A stretch of DNA of 64,000 bases from contig NZ_JAKMCM010000002.1 in assembly GCF_022662015.1 (NCBI RefSeq), forward strand, positions 186,001-250,000. The letters are read 5' to 3'. Shown in pieces: positions 43,136-52,093 of the stretch (positions are counted from its first letter, which is position 1; each line of letters starts with the position of its first letter). Source of the stretch: Aestuariivivens sediminicola. GTDB taxonomy: Bacteria; Bacteroidota; Bacteroidia; Flavobacteriales; Flavobacteriaceae. Under the pieces are notes generated by a model, which was not told where the DNA came from, did not search any database, and was given only the letters and a program-made list of their open reading frames with translations. Made by a program: the position numbers and the translations under genes.

Positions 43136-43495
43136 CCTTAAAGCTCAGACATGTTCTTTTTTTTGCTTGTCCAAAAAAATGAACCAAAAAAAAAGGACAC
43201 CAATAGTAGGAATTTCACCTGTGGTGAACCAAGCTCAAAACTTGGCGTCGCTTCGCTCCTGTATTTCCAAGCTTTTGAGCTTATATTCTTACTATTGGAT
43301 TATTCCAATTAAGACTAGAATTATTTTTGTCATTGCTAGGCTCGACTGTCAGGCGGGAGCTCACCCTAACAAGCACATAACCATGTGTAATAGTACAACC
43401 TCGGTCGTCCTATTCCTCTGAAGGTTCATAGTGAAGTTTAGAGCACTCCTATTTCTCAGAGTTTAGAATAATATGGTCCCATATGACATTACCCC
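43136..43495. other. repeat-like noncoding tail of the second array
   Basis: Holds TGTTCTTTTTTTTGCTTGTCC followed by A-rich GAACCAAAAAAAAAGGACACC, an inverted arrangement, and a further hairpin built on CCAAGCTCAAAACTTGG (about 43230-43246) with AAGCTTTTGAGCTT (about 43269-43282). A frame of 84 codons crosses it, but its composition is that of the repeat and it is not accepted as a gene. Confidence 0.5.
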
Positions 43496-43522
43496 AATAA
43501 AAAAGCCACTATAAAGTGGCTT
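43496..43522 (-). terminator. terminator after skp (end of the bamA operon)
   Basis: AAGCCACT (43503-43510) and AGTGGCTT (43515-43522) pair around ATAA. On the minus strand the stem is followed by TTTTTTATT. It lies 56 bases after the stop of the last OmpH-family gene. Confidence 0.86.
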
Positions 43523-43577
43523 AATAGCGATGTATAAAGTTGTGCTGCTCAAATGCATCCTGCTAAAGCAGGCAATA

Positions 43578-44084
43578 TTAAATACCCAATTCTTTTTTAA
43601 CGTCGTCCAACAGATTTTTACCATCGGATAGAATGACGATATTTTGTGATGAATCCAAAACATAATCGAAGCCTTGGGCTCGGGCTACCTTAAGGATGGC
43701 CGACTTTGCTTTTTCGGTAATGGGTTTGAGCAAATCGATTTCCTTTTTTTGCATATCCTGTTGTGCATCTGCCTGAAACTGTTGTATGCGCTGTTGTTTT
43801 TCCTGAAGCTCTAATCCTCTTTTTTGATTTTCTTCATCTGTTTTTGTCGCTGCCTCTGCTTCATATTGTTTTACCGTGTTTTGGTACTCGGTAATAGAGG
43901 CTTGCATATCGGCTTGATATGTTTTACCTAAAGCCTCCAATTCAGATTGCGCTGCCTTCATTTCCGGCATGGCCTGAATCAATTCGGCGGTATTTATATG
44001 GGCAACCTTACTCTGGGCTTGCGCAAAGCTCACCGTTCCTAAACATAGTGCCGCTGCAAATAAAATAGTTTTGAAATGTTTCAT
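43578..44084 (-). CDS. OmpH/Skp-family periplasmic chaperone
   Basis: Periplasmic holdase of 168 residues that guards unfolded outer-membrane proteins on the way to the Bam complex. A signal peptide (ILFAAALCLGTVSFAQA) is followed by KVAHINTAELIQAMPEMKAA, the family's N-terminal strand and helix, and by a long coiled-coil arm (about residues 40-115). The C-terminal body ends AQGFDYVLDSSQNIVIL. It is the last gene of the envelope operon, 38 bases after a longer OmpH paralogue, with a terminator behind. Confidence 0.92.
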   Translation of the reverse strand: MKHFKTILFAAALCLGTVSFAQAQSKVAHINTAELIQAMPEMKAAQSELEALGKTYQADMQASITEYQNTVKQYEAEAATKTDEENQKRGLELQEKQQRIQQFQADAQQDMQKKEIDLLKPITEKAKSAILKVARAQGFDYVLDSSQNIVILSDGKNLLDDVKKELGI

Positions 44085-44122
44085 TTTTTTAAATGTTATT
44101 GAATGTGTTATGTAATAAATTG

Positions 44123-45151
44123 TTAATTATTATTTAATGAATCTCTCTTTTTTTGGCGATCCTCTAAAGCCTTTTGACGTTCCGCCAAGATCCGCTTTTT
44201 GCGTTCCTCCAATTCTTTTTTACGCGCCTCTCTGTCCGCTAATTTTTTTTGTCTGTTTTCCTCAATAATCTGCTCTCTTGTTTTTGGGGCATCCGTACTG
44301 GTCGTGTCTTTAACCGTTTCTGAACTTTCCTTTTCAGAGACATTGGCAGTATTATCGCTCGTTCTCACCGTTCGGTCATCCAATTTTTCCTCCCTTGCCT
44401 GTGCACGTTCTTCCAATATTTTCTGACGTCGTTCTTCGGCAGCTTTCTTTTTAGCCTCCCGTGCCGCCAGTATTTCCTGTCTTCGTTTCTCTATGGCACT
44501 TTCACGTTCGTCTTTTTTCTGTTGTAAGGCCCTTTCCCGCTCTTCGAGTTCGTAATTTATTTCAGGCACCAATTCTTCCTCCTCTGCAGCCTTACGTTCT
44601 GCTTTCGTGGATAACTGGTTGCGTTTCGAGGCCCGGGTAATGGCTCTTAATATTTGCTCACTTAAGTCATATTGCTTGGCGGAATATAACATGACGACAT
44701 CGGCTGACTTATCAAAAATAAAATCATATTTGCGTCCTGCCGCTACATCCTGAACTGCTGCAAATATCTGATCTTGTATAGGTTGCATCAATTGTTTCTT
44801 CTGAATGAACAAATCGCCATTCGGACCAAATCGTTTTTGCTGGTAATCCATGATCTCCTTTTCCTCATAAAACAAATCCTCTTCGCGTTCCTCTATCAGT
44901 TCTCTCGTAAGCAAGGCCTTTTCATTGCTCAATGCAGTGCGCTTTTGCTCCAGTTCACCCATTCTGCCATCTATTTCACTTTTCCATTTCTGCGCTTTAC
45001 TTTCTAATTGGGTGGTCGCTTCCTGGTATTCCGGAACATTTTCTAAAATATATTCCGTATCAATATATCCGATGCGAACACCGCGTTGCGCGTTTATTGA
45101 AATGCACATGAGGAGCATGAATGTCAATAAAAAAAGAACTTTAGTTTTCAT
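44123..45151 (-). CDS. OmpH/Skp-family protein with long charged C-terminal extension
   Basis: OmpH homologue of 342 residues. The ATG at 45151 gives a clean signal peptide (VLFLLTFMLLMCISINAQ). RIGYIDTEYILENVPEYQEA marks the N-terminal OmpH segment, and KYDFIFDKSADVVMLYS the end of the usual domain near residue 170. The remaining half is almost entirely Arg, Lys, Glu and Ala, in heptad-like units such as RREARK-type stretches (AAREAKKKAAEERRQKILEE, LADREARKKELEERKKRIL). It is probably a long single helix or coiled coil. In-frame ATGs at 45175 and 45241 lie further upstream but disrupt the signal peptide. It lies between bamA and the shorter skp gene. Confidence 0.9.
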   Translation of the reverse strand: MKTKVLFLLTFMLLMCISINAQRGVRIGYIDTEYILENVPEYQEATTQLESKAQKWKSEIDGRMGELEQKRTALSNEKALLTRELIEEREEDLFYEEKEIMDYQQKRFGPNGDLFIQKKQLMQPIQDQIFAAVQDVAAGRKYDFIFDKSADVVMLYSAKQYDLSEQILRAITRASKRNQLSTKAERKAAEEEELVPEINYELEERERALQQKKDERESAIEKRRQEILAAREAKKKAAEERRQKILEERAQAREEKLDDRTVRTSDNTANVSEKESSETVKDTTSTDAPKTREQIIEENRQKKLADREARKKELEERKKRILAERQKALEDRQKKRDSLNNN

Positions 45152-45500
45152 CTGATTAATGTCATTAATTTTCATTTTTTGAATGCAATTTGCAAAATAA
45201 ACATTTTCATTGGTATTAAAAACTTTAGCTTGCCATTTCAAAATTAACGAATTTTAATCTTAAAAATTTCACACAATCGAATTTTAATAATTCGTTCTGT
45301 ATAAATTAATTATAAAATCAAGATCGTGTATAAACATGCTTTGCACTCCTTCGTGTCTTTTCCTCTCAGGTAGATCGGTTAATAAGAAAATTCCATCTGT
45401 TTTTCAAATATGGAGATGGTCTATTTTCTAATCTGCCTATCATTGCTGTCCAAACCATTACGTTGATGATAGAAAATATCATGCCAAATTGATGCATTCC
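45152..45500. other. AT-rich gap between bamA and ompH
   Basis: About 350 bases without an ORF, unusual inside this operon. CGAATTTTAAT occurs twice (about 45248 and 45279), and a TTATTTTGC sequence on the minus strand near 45192-45200 could be an imperfect -7 box for ompH-skp. No hairpin terminator is seen. Confidence 0.5.
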
Positions 45501-48107
45501 CTAAAATTGCTGACCAATTATAAAGTGCGTTTCCCATCCGTGCTTCGTACCTGTATCGCCCGGAATGGTATCAAAACCATGACCAAAATCGATACCAAGT
45601 AAACCAAAGGCAGGCATAAAGATCCGAACACCTAAACCGGCAGATCGTTTAATATTAAAGGGGTTGTAATCCCTAAAACTATTATAGGATGCACCACCCT
45701 CCAAAAAGGTCAACCCATAAATCTTTGCCGAAGCACCCAAGGTTATAGGGTATCGCAGCTCTAAGGAAAATTTATTGTAAATGGTTCCCCCATCCTGATC
45801 GGATAATGACTGATTGGGATAACCTCTCAGTGCAACAGCTTCCCGGCCGTCCAAACTGAATGTACCAAGGCCATCACCCCCGAGGAAGTAGCGTTCGAAA
45901 GGAATGATACCCCTGTCATTATTATAAGCTCCTAGAAAACCGAATTCAATACTGGGCCTTAAGACTAAGTTTTTGACGATTTGGGTATACCAGTCGCCTT
46001 TAAAACTTACTTTGTAGAATTCCAACCAGTCGAAGCGCTCCTGATCGATTTCACCAATTCTGGTAGAGGCTGCCGTCCTTTCTGCTGATGTACTGGTGGG
46101 ATCTGAAATAATGGCCTCATTGTCATCGCGTTCACTTTTTAGTGCGGCGTAATCCACATCGTTAAATAATGAATAAGGAATGGATAATTTGGCGGTAACA
46201 GCGAAATTGGAACCACCTGTTGGGAAAATAGGATCGATGCGGGTATCGTTCCTGCTTAGTCCAACGGTATAGGATAGGTTTTTCGAACTCCCGTCTCCGA
46301 ACGTAAACAGACCGGTGTTGTAGTTCTGCAGATCATAGTGTTGAAAACTTATCGCTTGTGATAATGTAAAATAGTCATCCGGAACCGACAGGCGTTTTGC
46401 TAAACCTAAGGTTAGCCCGGTAATATTGAAGCGTCTTGATTTATCGGCTCTTCGGGTTATAAAATCATATAAAAATTGTTTTGTGTGCGAAATCGATGCC
46501 GAAAACTGCACGGGGCGCTTGCCTCCTAACCAGGGTTCTGAAAAGGAAAAGCTGTAGGTTTGAAAAAAACGGCTGGCCTGCAGGCGAAGCGCTAACTTTT
46601 GACCATCTCCCATGGGTATCGGCTTGTAGGCTTTCTTATTAAAAATATCCTTTATGGCAAAATTATTAAAGGATAGCCCCAGAGTTCCTATAAAGCCACC
46701 GCCGCCATAACCTCCTTGTAATTCTATTTGACTGGATCCGGCTTCTTTAACCTGATATTCGATATCTACGGTACCTTCATTCGGATTTGGATTCTGGATA
46801 TCCGGGGTGAGCTCCTGAGCGTCAAAGAATCCTAATTGCCCCAATTCCCTTATGGTTCGAACGACTTGTGCCTTACTGTAGAGTTGTCCCGGACGCGTTC
46901 GAATTTCTCTGTAAATAACATGATCGTTGGTCTTGTCATTACCGGAGACACTCACATTGTTAAAATAGGCCGGTTTACCTTCAATTATCCTTATTTCCAG
47001 ATCAATGACGTTGTTTTCGGCACTCACTTCAACGGTACTAATGGTAGAAAATAAGTAACCGTTATTTTGATACAGGTTGGTGATATCGGTCGCATCCGGC
47101 TTGGAAGGATCCGCAATTCTTTTTTCCAACAGGACGCCATTGTAGGTGTCGCCTTTTTTGATTCGTAAAATCCTGTTAAGAATCTGATCGTTATATACCG
47201 TGTTACCAATAAAATCGATATCTCCAAAGGTATACTGCTCGCCTTCATTGACATTAATCTGAAGGGAAATGGTTTTATCATTATTAATGATGAGGCTGTC
47301 CGAAATAATTCGCGCATCCCGATACCCATTTTCCTTATACTTGTCTACGACATGCCCTAAATCGGCCTGATAGGCTGAATCGGTAAACTTGGAACGTTTA
47401 AGAAGACGAAGGCGATTTATTTTTTTGGTACTCTTCATGGCTTTTCTAAGTTTTTTGTCACTTAAAACCGTATTACCAGAAAATACAATGTCCTTAATTT
47501 TAACCTTTTCACCTTTGTCGATATTAACCACCATATTAACACGTGATGTTTTTAAAGAGTCCTTAACCTCGATGGTGTTAATGAAAACTTTGGTATTTAA
47601 GTAGCCTTCTTTTTTAAATTTGGTCTCAAGAAAGTTTTCTGTCGTTTTAATGAGATTTTCAGTTACTTTAACCCCTTTATTCAGTTTATTATCTTTAATG
47701 ATGCCTTCTTTTTTTCCTTTTTTAACACCATTTATTTTCAGCTCATTAAGTTGCGGAAGGTCATATAACTGGATCTGTAAATAGGCTGTGTCCCCTTCAA
47801 CTTTAGTTAAATACACTTCAATATCACTGAATAGATTGGAACCCCATAGCTTTTTTATGGCGTTGGCAATATCCTCTCCGGGAATTGTTATCTCCTGGCC
47901 TTTCCTTAAGCCGGAATAGGACACTATGGTCTGGTCGTTGAAAGAGGTATTTCCGGAGACCGTAATATCTCCAAGAATGTATTTTTTGCCATCTGTGTTT
48001 GCGGTGTCCTGGGCTCGTAGATTATTAAAGCAAAATAAAATAACTAATACCAATAAACAGGCTTTTGTAAACGTATATAAATGTAAACCCTTAGCTGAGT
48101 TGTTCAC
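45501..48107 (-). CDS. bamA: outer-membrane protein assembly factor BamA
   Basis: Omp85-family core of the beta-barrel assembly machine, 868 residues. A GTG at 48107 is chosen as start because it gives a normal signal peptide (KACLLVLVILFCFNNLRAQ) and overlaps uppS by only 17 bases; ATG options upstream lie well inside uppS. Successive POTRA domains are visible (YILGDITVSGNTSFNDQTIV, KIKDIVFSGNTVLSDKKLR, YTFGDIDFIGNTVYNDQIL, AYFNNVSVSGNDKTNDHVIY), followed by the barrel. LRGYPNQSLSDQDGG corresponds to the conserved loop-6 VRGY/F region. The C-terminus ends THFIIGQQF with the expected final aromatic. Confidence 0.95.
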   Translation of the reverse strand: MNNSAKGLHLYTFTKACLLVLVILFCFNNLRAQDTANTDGKKYILGDITVSGNTSFNDQTIVSYSGLRKGQEITIPGEDIANAIKKLWGSNLFSDIEVYLTKVEGDTAYLQIQLYDLPQLNELKINGVKKGKKEGIIKDNKLNKGVKVTENLIKTTENFLETKFKKEGYLNTKVFINTIEVKDSLKTSRVNMVVNIDKGEKVKIKDIVFSGNTVLSDKKLRKAMKSTKKINRLRLLKRSKFTDSAYQADLGHVVDKYKENGYRDARIISDSLIINNDKTISLQINVNEGEQYTFGDIDFIGNTVYNDQILNRILRIKKGDTYNGVLLEKRIADPSKPDATDITNLYQNNGYLFSTISTVEVSAENNVIDLEIRIIEGKPAYFNNVSVSGNDKTNDHVIYREIRTRPGQLYSKAQVVRTIRELGQLGFFDAQELTPDIQNPNPNEGTVDIEYQVKEAGSSQIELQGGYGGGGFIGTLGLSFNNFAIKDIFNKKAYKPIPMGDGQKLALRLQASRFFQTYSFSFSEPWLGGKRPVQFSASISHTKQFLYDFITRRADKSRRFNITGLTLGLAKRLSVPDDYFTLSQAISFQHYDLQNYNTGLFTFGDGSSKNLSYTVGLSRNDTRIDPIFPTGGSNFAVTAKLSIPYSLFNDVDYAALKSERDDNEAIISDPTSTSAERTAASTRIGEIDQERFDWLEFYKVSFKGDWYTQIVKNLVLRPSIEFGFLGAYNNDRGIIPFERYFLGGDGLGTFSLDGREAVALRGYPNQSLSDQDGGTIYNKFSLELRYPITLGASAKIYGLTFLEGGASYNSFRDYNPFNIKRSAGLGVRIFMPAFGLLGIDFGHGFDTIPGDTGTKHGWETHFIIGQQF

Positions 48108-48831
48108 TTGTTTTCCCAAATCGTCGTTCTCTTTTTTGATATTCAATAATAGATTCATACAAATGTTGCTTTGTAAAATCTGGCCAAAGGGTATTCGTGA
48201 AATACAGTTCGGCATAGGCAATTTGCCATAATAAAAAATTACTTACTCTTTTCTCTCCACTGGTCCTTATGAGTAAATCTACATCTGGCAAATTTCGCGT
48301 GTAAAGATGCTCATTTATAATTGATTCATCAATTTTTTCGGGCGAAATTATATCTTTTTTAACTTTAAAGCTAATTTCTTTAACACAGTTTAGTAATTCC
48401 TCTCTGGAGCCATAACTCAAGGCTAAGGTAAGCGTCATGTGATGGTTTGATTTCGTGGCATTCATGACCTCATGGAGTTCATGATACACCTTATTTGGCA
48501 ATGCTTTTAAATTGCCAATTGCCGTAAGCTTTATATTGTTGTCCTGTAAACTTTTAATTTCTTTTCTTAACGAGGAGACCAAAAGTTTCATGAGGGTTTC
48601 AACTTCCAGTCTTGGTCGTTTCCAGTTTTCGGTAGAAAAGGCATAAAGTGTCAGGTGCTTTATTCCCAATTCTGCGGAGGCCTCAACAACTTCTTTTACG
48701 GCTTTCGTCCCATTTTCATGCCCAAATGAACGGAGCATCCCCTTCTGTTTGGCCCACCTGCCATTGCCATCCATGATAATGGCAACATGCCTGGGAAGTG
48801 TTTTGCTTTTTATGCGGTTTAGGATATCCAT
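48091..48831 (-). CDS. uppS: isoprenyl transferase (undecaprenyl diphosphate synthase family)
   Basis: Cis-prenyltransferase that builds the C55 carrier lipid for peptidoglycan and O-antigen. From the ATG at 48831 the protein has 246 residues, with HVAIIMDGNGRWAK including the catalytic D21, then LTLYAFSTENWKRP and the late DLLIRTSGEKRVSNFLLWQ and YAELYFTNTLWPDF motifs. The ATG at 48831 directly follows the DUF6089 stop. An in-frame ATG 12 codons earlier would overlap that gene and is not needed. The 3' end overlaps bamA. Confidence 0.96.
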   Translation of the reverse strand: MDILNRIKSKTLPRHVAIIMDGNGRWAKQKGMLRSFGHENGTKAVKEVVEASAELGIKHLTLYAFSTENWKRPRLEVETLMKLLVSSLRKEIKSLQDNNIKLTAIGNLKALPNKVYHELHEVMNATKSNHHMTLTLALSYGSREELLNCVKEISFKVKKDIISPEKIDESIINEHLYTRNLPDVDLLIRTSGEKRVSNFLLWQIAYAELYFTNTLWPDFTKQHLYESIIEYQKRERRFGKTSEQLS

Positions 48832-48832
48832 A

Positions 48833-49522
48833 TTAATTTGAAGGACACCAGCAAGGGTTTTGTCCAAAAGTATAAGTTAAGGTAATTCCTGAAAATACAT
48901 ACCAGTCGTAGTTGTTAATATTTCCAAAACGGTACTGTTGTCGGAATTGATCGTCAGGAATGCTCCCATCTAATTCATCAGAAAACGTATATCTGGCGCC
49001 GACTTCGACACTGATAACAAAACGATCTAATAGCGTGGTCTTCACCCCCAGCGCCATAGGGATCCCAAAAGCCCAGCTGGAGGTATTCTCGGCTGTTTGA
49101 ACACCATTTAGAAAATAAAAATTATCATGGTACGCCACGGTTAAACCACCATATAAATAGGGTGTAGTTAATTTTTTTCCCGTATGCATATCGAAATCAA
49201 AAAAGGTAAATTCCATTCCCAGGGACAACTCAACAATGTCATTTGTGAATTCATATCCTCTTTGAATGCGCCTGGGATCATCCGAATTTGTGTCGATGCC
49301 TTCCAATTCCGTAAATAGTAAAGAGGCTCTCCAGGAATGACGCGGACTTCGGTTCCATTTGTAAATCACTCCTATCACCGGCTGGTTAGGGGCAATGTAA
49401 TCTGTAGCACCGACGTCACCAATAAAATTACTACCGCCTAAAAAAAGACCCACTTCGTTTATTTGAGAGTAGCTTGAATTGATGATCAAAATACTTATTG
49501 CCAGTATGATTAAATGCCTCAT
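48833..49522 (-). CDS. DUF6089-type outer-membrane beta-barrel protein
   Basis: Protein of 229 residues with a signal peptide (LIILAISILIINSSYSQ) and strand-rich sequence. INEVGLFLGGSNFIGDVGATDYIAPNQP and WRASLLFTELEGIDTNSDDP are characteristic of the Bacteroidota family found just before uppS and bamA. Function is unknown; its conserved place beside bamA suggests a role in outer-membrane biogenesis. The start codon of uppS is immediately next to its stop. Confidence 0.88.
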   Translation of the reverse strand: MRHLIILAISILIINSSYSQINEVGLFLGGSNFIGDVGATDYIAPNQPVIGVIYKWNRSPRHSWRASLLFTELEGIDTNSDDPRRIQRGYEFTNDIVELSLGMEFTFFDFDMHTGKKLTTPYLYGGLTVAYHDNFYFLNGVQTAENTSSWAFGIPMALGVKTTLLDRFVISVEVGARYTFSDELDGSIPDDQFRQQYRFGNINNYDWYVFSGITLTYTFGQNPCWCPSN

Positions 49523-49656
49523 AAATGTTCAAAAGTTTGCAAATATAATAAATAAGATCAGCCCATAATAATTTGAGCTCAATAGTATTCTTTAAAACTG
49601 TAATTACCTTAAAATATTGTTTCTGGTAATAGGCAAGATTGAGGCCCTAAATGGGG

Positions 49657-50541
49657 TTAATTCCGTTTATCCTCTCCCCAGAGCAGTTTTTTACGCAGCG
49701 TTACCAAGAAGCTTTCGTTTAACAGATCTATCATTTTAATTTTAAAATCAGCCTTTTTTATCGTTATTAAAGTGCCATTATCAAGTGTAGCTATTCTCGA
49801 ATCCAGGGAAACCAAATGTTGATTTTCCCGACCGTCGACCTTTAACTGAATTTCCGTTGAATCCGGTATAATAAGGGGACGGGCACCCAGATTATGGGGC
49901 GCGATTGGTGTTAAGACCAAGCTATTGGTTCCCGGAGTTATAACAGGTCCGCCACAGCTCAACGAATATCCCGTTGAGCCTGTTGGCGTGGAAATGATTA
50001 ATCCGTCACTCCAATAAGAGGTCAGGTATTCGCCGTTTAGGTAAGTTTCGACAGTAATCATGGAGGTCGTATTCTTTCTGCTAACAGCAACTTCATTCAA
50101 AGCAAAATTAAGTGCAGCTATAGATTCATGCTGCGGTAAAGTCTCAACCGAAAGTAAGCTGCGTTCAGAAATTCTGTATTTGCCATCAATGATGTTTTGA
50201 ATGGCTGTTTCTATTTCATTATCCTGAATAGTGGCCAAAAACCCTAAACGACCGGTATTAATTCCAATAATTGGAATATTGCTGTTTTTTACAAAAGTGA
50301 TCGCTCTCAAAATGGTACCATCGCCTCCTACACTAACTAACAAATCAAAGCTGTCATCCAAATGATCAAAGGTTTTAAACGACTCAAAGTCCTTTATAAT
50401 GGTGGAATTATTTTTAATTAATTTGTAGAATTCTGTTTCAATATAGGCCTGTATGTCTTTTTTAAGCAGATAGTTAAAAAGGGTCAATACTGAGGTACTC
50501 GTTGTTTTGTTATAAAATCGACCAAAAACCGCAACCTTCAT
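49657..50541 (-). CDS. nadK: NAD kinase
   Basis: ATP-dependent phosphorylation of NAD to NADP, 294 residues. GGDGTILRA at 72-80 is the signature catalytic motif, followed by IIGINTGRLGFLATIQ, the NE motif in ALNEVAVSRKNTTSMI and STPTGSTGYSLSCGGP. It overlaps no neighbour and follows the CBS-domain gene after 6 bases, so both are probably cotranscribed at the head of the envelope operon. Confidence 0.96.
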   Translation of the reverse strand: MKVAVFGRFYNKTTSTSVLTLFNYLLKKDIQAYIETEFYKLIKNNSTIIKDFESFKTFDHLDDSFDLLVSVGGDGTILRAITFVKNSNIPIIGINTGRLGFLATIQDNEIETAIQNIIDGKYRISERSLLSVETLPQHESIAALNFALNEVAVSRKNTTSMITVETYLNGEYLTSYWSDGLIISTPTGSTGYSLSCGGPVITPGTNSLVLTPIAPHNLGARPLIIPDSTEIQLKVDGRENQHLVSLDSRIATLDNGTLITIKKADFKIKMIDLLNESFLVTLRKKLLWGEDKRN

Positions 50542-50547
50542 AATGCC

Positions 50548-51207
50548 TTACATGTTTAAATATTTGTTTAGGTAATCTGAGCGATCCTTTAGCGTTTGAT
50601 TATAGTTATCGTCTTCGTGACCGGATACGACATTATAGCTATACCTTCTAAACGTTTGTAGAATATCACTAATAGAGGCATTTCCGATTTTCAGGGTCAC
50701 TTGAGCCACATCGTTTTTCATTTTAGAGATAAAAGCACCCAGGAGTTTTCCCCCATTTGATTCTACAATCTGGCTAATTTCACTAAAAGAATAATCGTTG
50801 ATGCCCTTTTCCACCACTACAATTCCCCCGGGATCAATAAAAAAGGGAGAGTCTCCAAACAAACTTATTACATCGTTTAATTCGTAATAACCAAGGTAAT
50901 TATTGTTTTCGTCTAAGACCGGCATGATGTTACTGGAATTTCTAGCAAAAGCCTCGAGGACGTCCAGCCAAAGGGTGGTGTTTTTAACGTAAAACACTTC
51001 CAGAGCATAACTGTAATCCGTTATGTTTTTGTTACCATCAAAACAATGAACATCGGTTTCAAATAAGCAACCGATATACTCATTATTGCCATCCACAACG
51101 GGAATATGGGAATAAATAAGTTGATTGAATAACTGTTGCAGATCGCTAATTTTATCCGAATTCTTTACCGGTTTAATATCATTAATGACTAATTCCGAAA
51201 GTTTCAT
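50548..51207 (-). CDS. CBS-domain protein
   Basis: Protein of 219 residues with a pair of CBS motifs (about residues 1-120), seen as VKNSDKISDLQQLFNQLIYSHIPVVD and ARNSSNIMPVLDENNNYLGYY, and a C-terminal ACT-like segment (about 145-205). CBS pairs sense adenosine nucleotides. Its place directly before nadK is conserved in flavobacteria and suggests, without proof, control linked to NAD or nucleotide status. Divergent from pdxJ, with 87 bases between. Confidence 0.88.
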   Translation of the reverse strand: MKLSELVINDIKPVKNSDKISDLQQLFNQLIYSHIPVVDGNNEYIGCLFETDVHCFDGNKNITDYSYALEVFYVKNTTLWLDVLEAFARNSSNIMPVLDENNNYLGYYELNDVISLFGDSPFFIDPGGIVVVEKGINDYSFSEISQIVESNGGKLLGAFISKMKNDVAQVTLKIGNASISDILQTFRRYSYNVVSGHEDDNYNQTLKDRSDYLNKYLNM

Positions 51208-51270
51208 CTCTGACCAGGATTACAGTGTGCAAATTAATTAAAAAAATAGTATTTAACCTTTTCAAGTTTG

Positions 51271-51278
51271 TATTTTTG
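51271..51278 (+). promoter_or_regulatory. candidate -7 box of pdxJ
   Basis: TATTTTTG, 16 bases before the pdxJ ATG, fits TAnnTTTG and implies a very short leader. A well-placed TTG at -33 is not seen. Confidence 0.45.
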
Positions 51279-51294
51279 CCATTAAATATGAGAT

Positions 51295-52011
51295 ATGACC
51301 AAACTGAGTGTAAATATTAATAAAATAGCCACTTTAAGAAATTCGAGAGGGGGTAATGTGCCCGATGTGGTTCAGTTTGCCGTGAATGCTCAGCGTTTTG
51401 GAGCCCAGGGTATAACCATTCATCCGAGACCGGACGAACGGCACATTCGGTATCAGGATGCACGCGATTTAAAACCGATAGTTCACACAGAATTTAACAT
51501 AGAGGGCAATCCCATAGAATCATTTATACAACTGGTATTAGAGGTCAGACCGACCCAGGTCACTCTGGTACCTGACGCAGAAGATGCCATCACCAGTAAT
51601 GCCGGATGGGATACGGTAAAGCATAAGGGGTTTTTAACCGAGGTGATCAGGGAATTTCAAAGTAAGGGTATAAGAACGTCCATATTCGTTGATCCTGTAT
51701 TAGCTCAAATTGAAGGAGCAAAATCTACTGGAACAGATAGAATCGAGTTGTATACAGAATCATACGCCCGACACTATGGGGTAGAAAAACAGCAGGCGGT
51801 GGCACCCTATGCGGCATGTGCTGAACTGGCGAATCAGTTAGGATTGGGTGTTAATGCGGGTCATGATCTGTCTTTGGACAACATTGCCTTTTTCAAACAA
51901 GAAGTACCCGGACTTCTTGAGGTTTCCATTGGGCATGCCTTGGTAGCGGAGAGTTTGTACTTAGGTGTTGAAAATGTGATTCAGATGTATCTTCATAAAT
52001 TAAAGGATTAG
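51295..52011 (+). CDS. pdxJ: pyridoxine 5'-phosphate synthase
   Basis: Condenses 3-amino-2-oxopropyl phosphate with deoxyxylulose 5-phosphate in vitamin B6 synthesis. The 238 residues match the family, with LSVNINKIATLRNSRGGN at the start, QGITIHPRPDERHIRYQD, TLVPDAEDAITSNAGWD and GLGVNAGHDLSLDN. It is divergent from the CBS-nadK operon. The gap to the next gene is 82 bases. Confidence 0.96.
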   Translation: MTKLSVNINKIATLRNSRGGNVPDVVQFAVNAQRFGAQGITIHPRPDERHIRYQDARDLKPIVHTEFNIEGNPIESFIQLVLEVRPTQVTLVPDAEDAITSNAGWDTVKHKGFLTEVIREFQSKGIRTSIFVDPVLAQIEGAKSTGTDRIELYTESYARHYGVEKQQAVAPYAACAELANQLGLGVNAGHDLSLDNIAFFKQEVPGLLEVSIGHALVAESLYLGVENVIQMYLHKLKD

Positions 52012-52093
52012 TTTTGGTAGCTGAGGCACTCGAGCTACCTGATAAAAAAGTCAAAAATGTGGCCTAAAGGGCCGTAGCCACCGTTAATAAGAC

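Noticed and set aside
43167-43421. 84-codon frame on the plus strand
   Set aside because: Starts in the A-rich repeat tail and has composition of the repeat; no homologous frame and no promoter.
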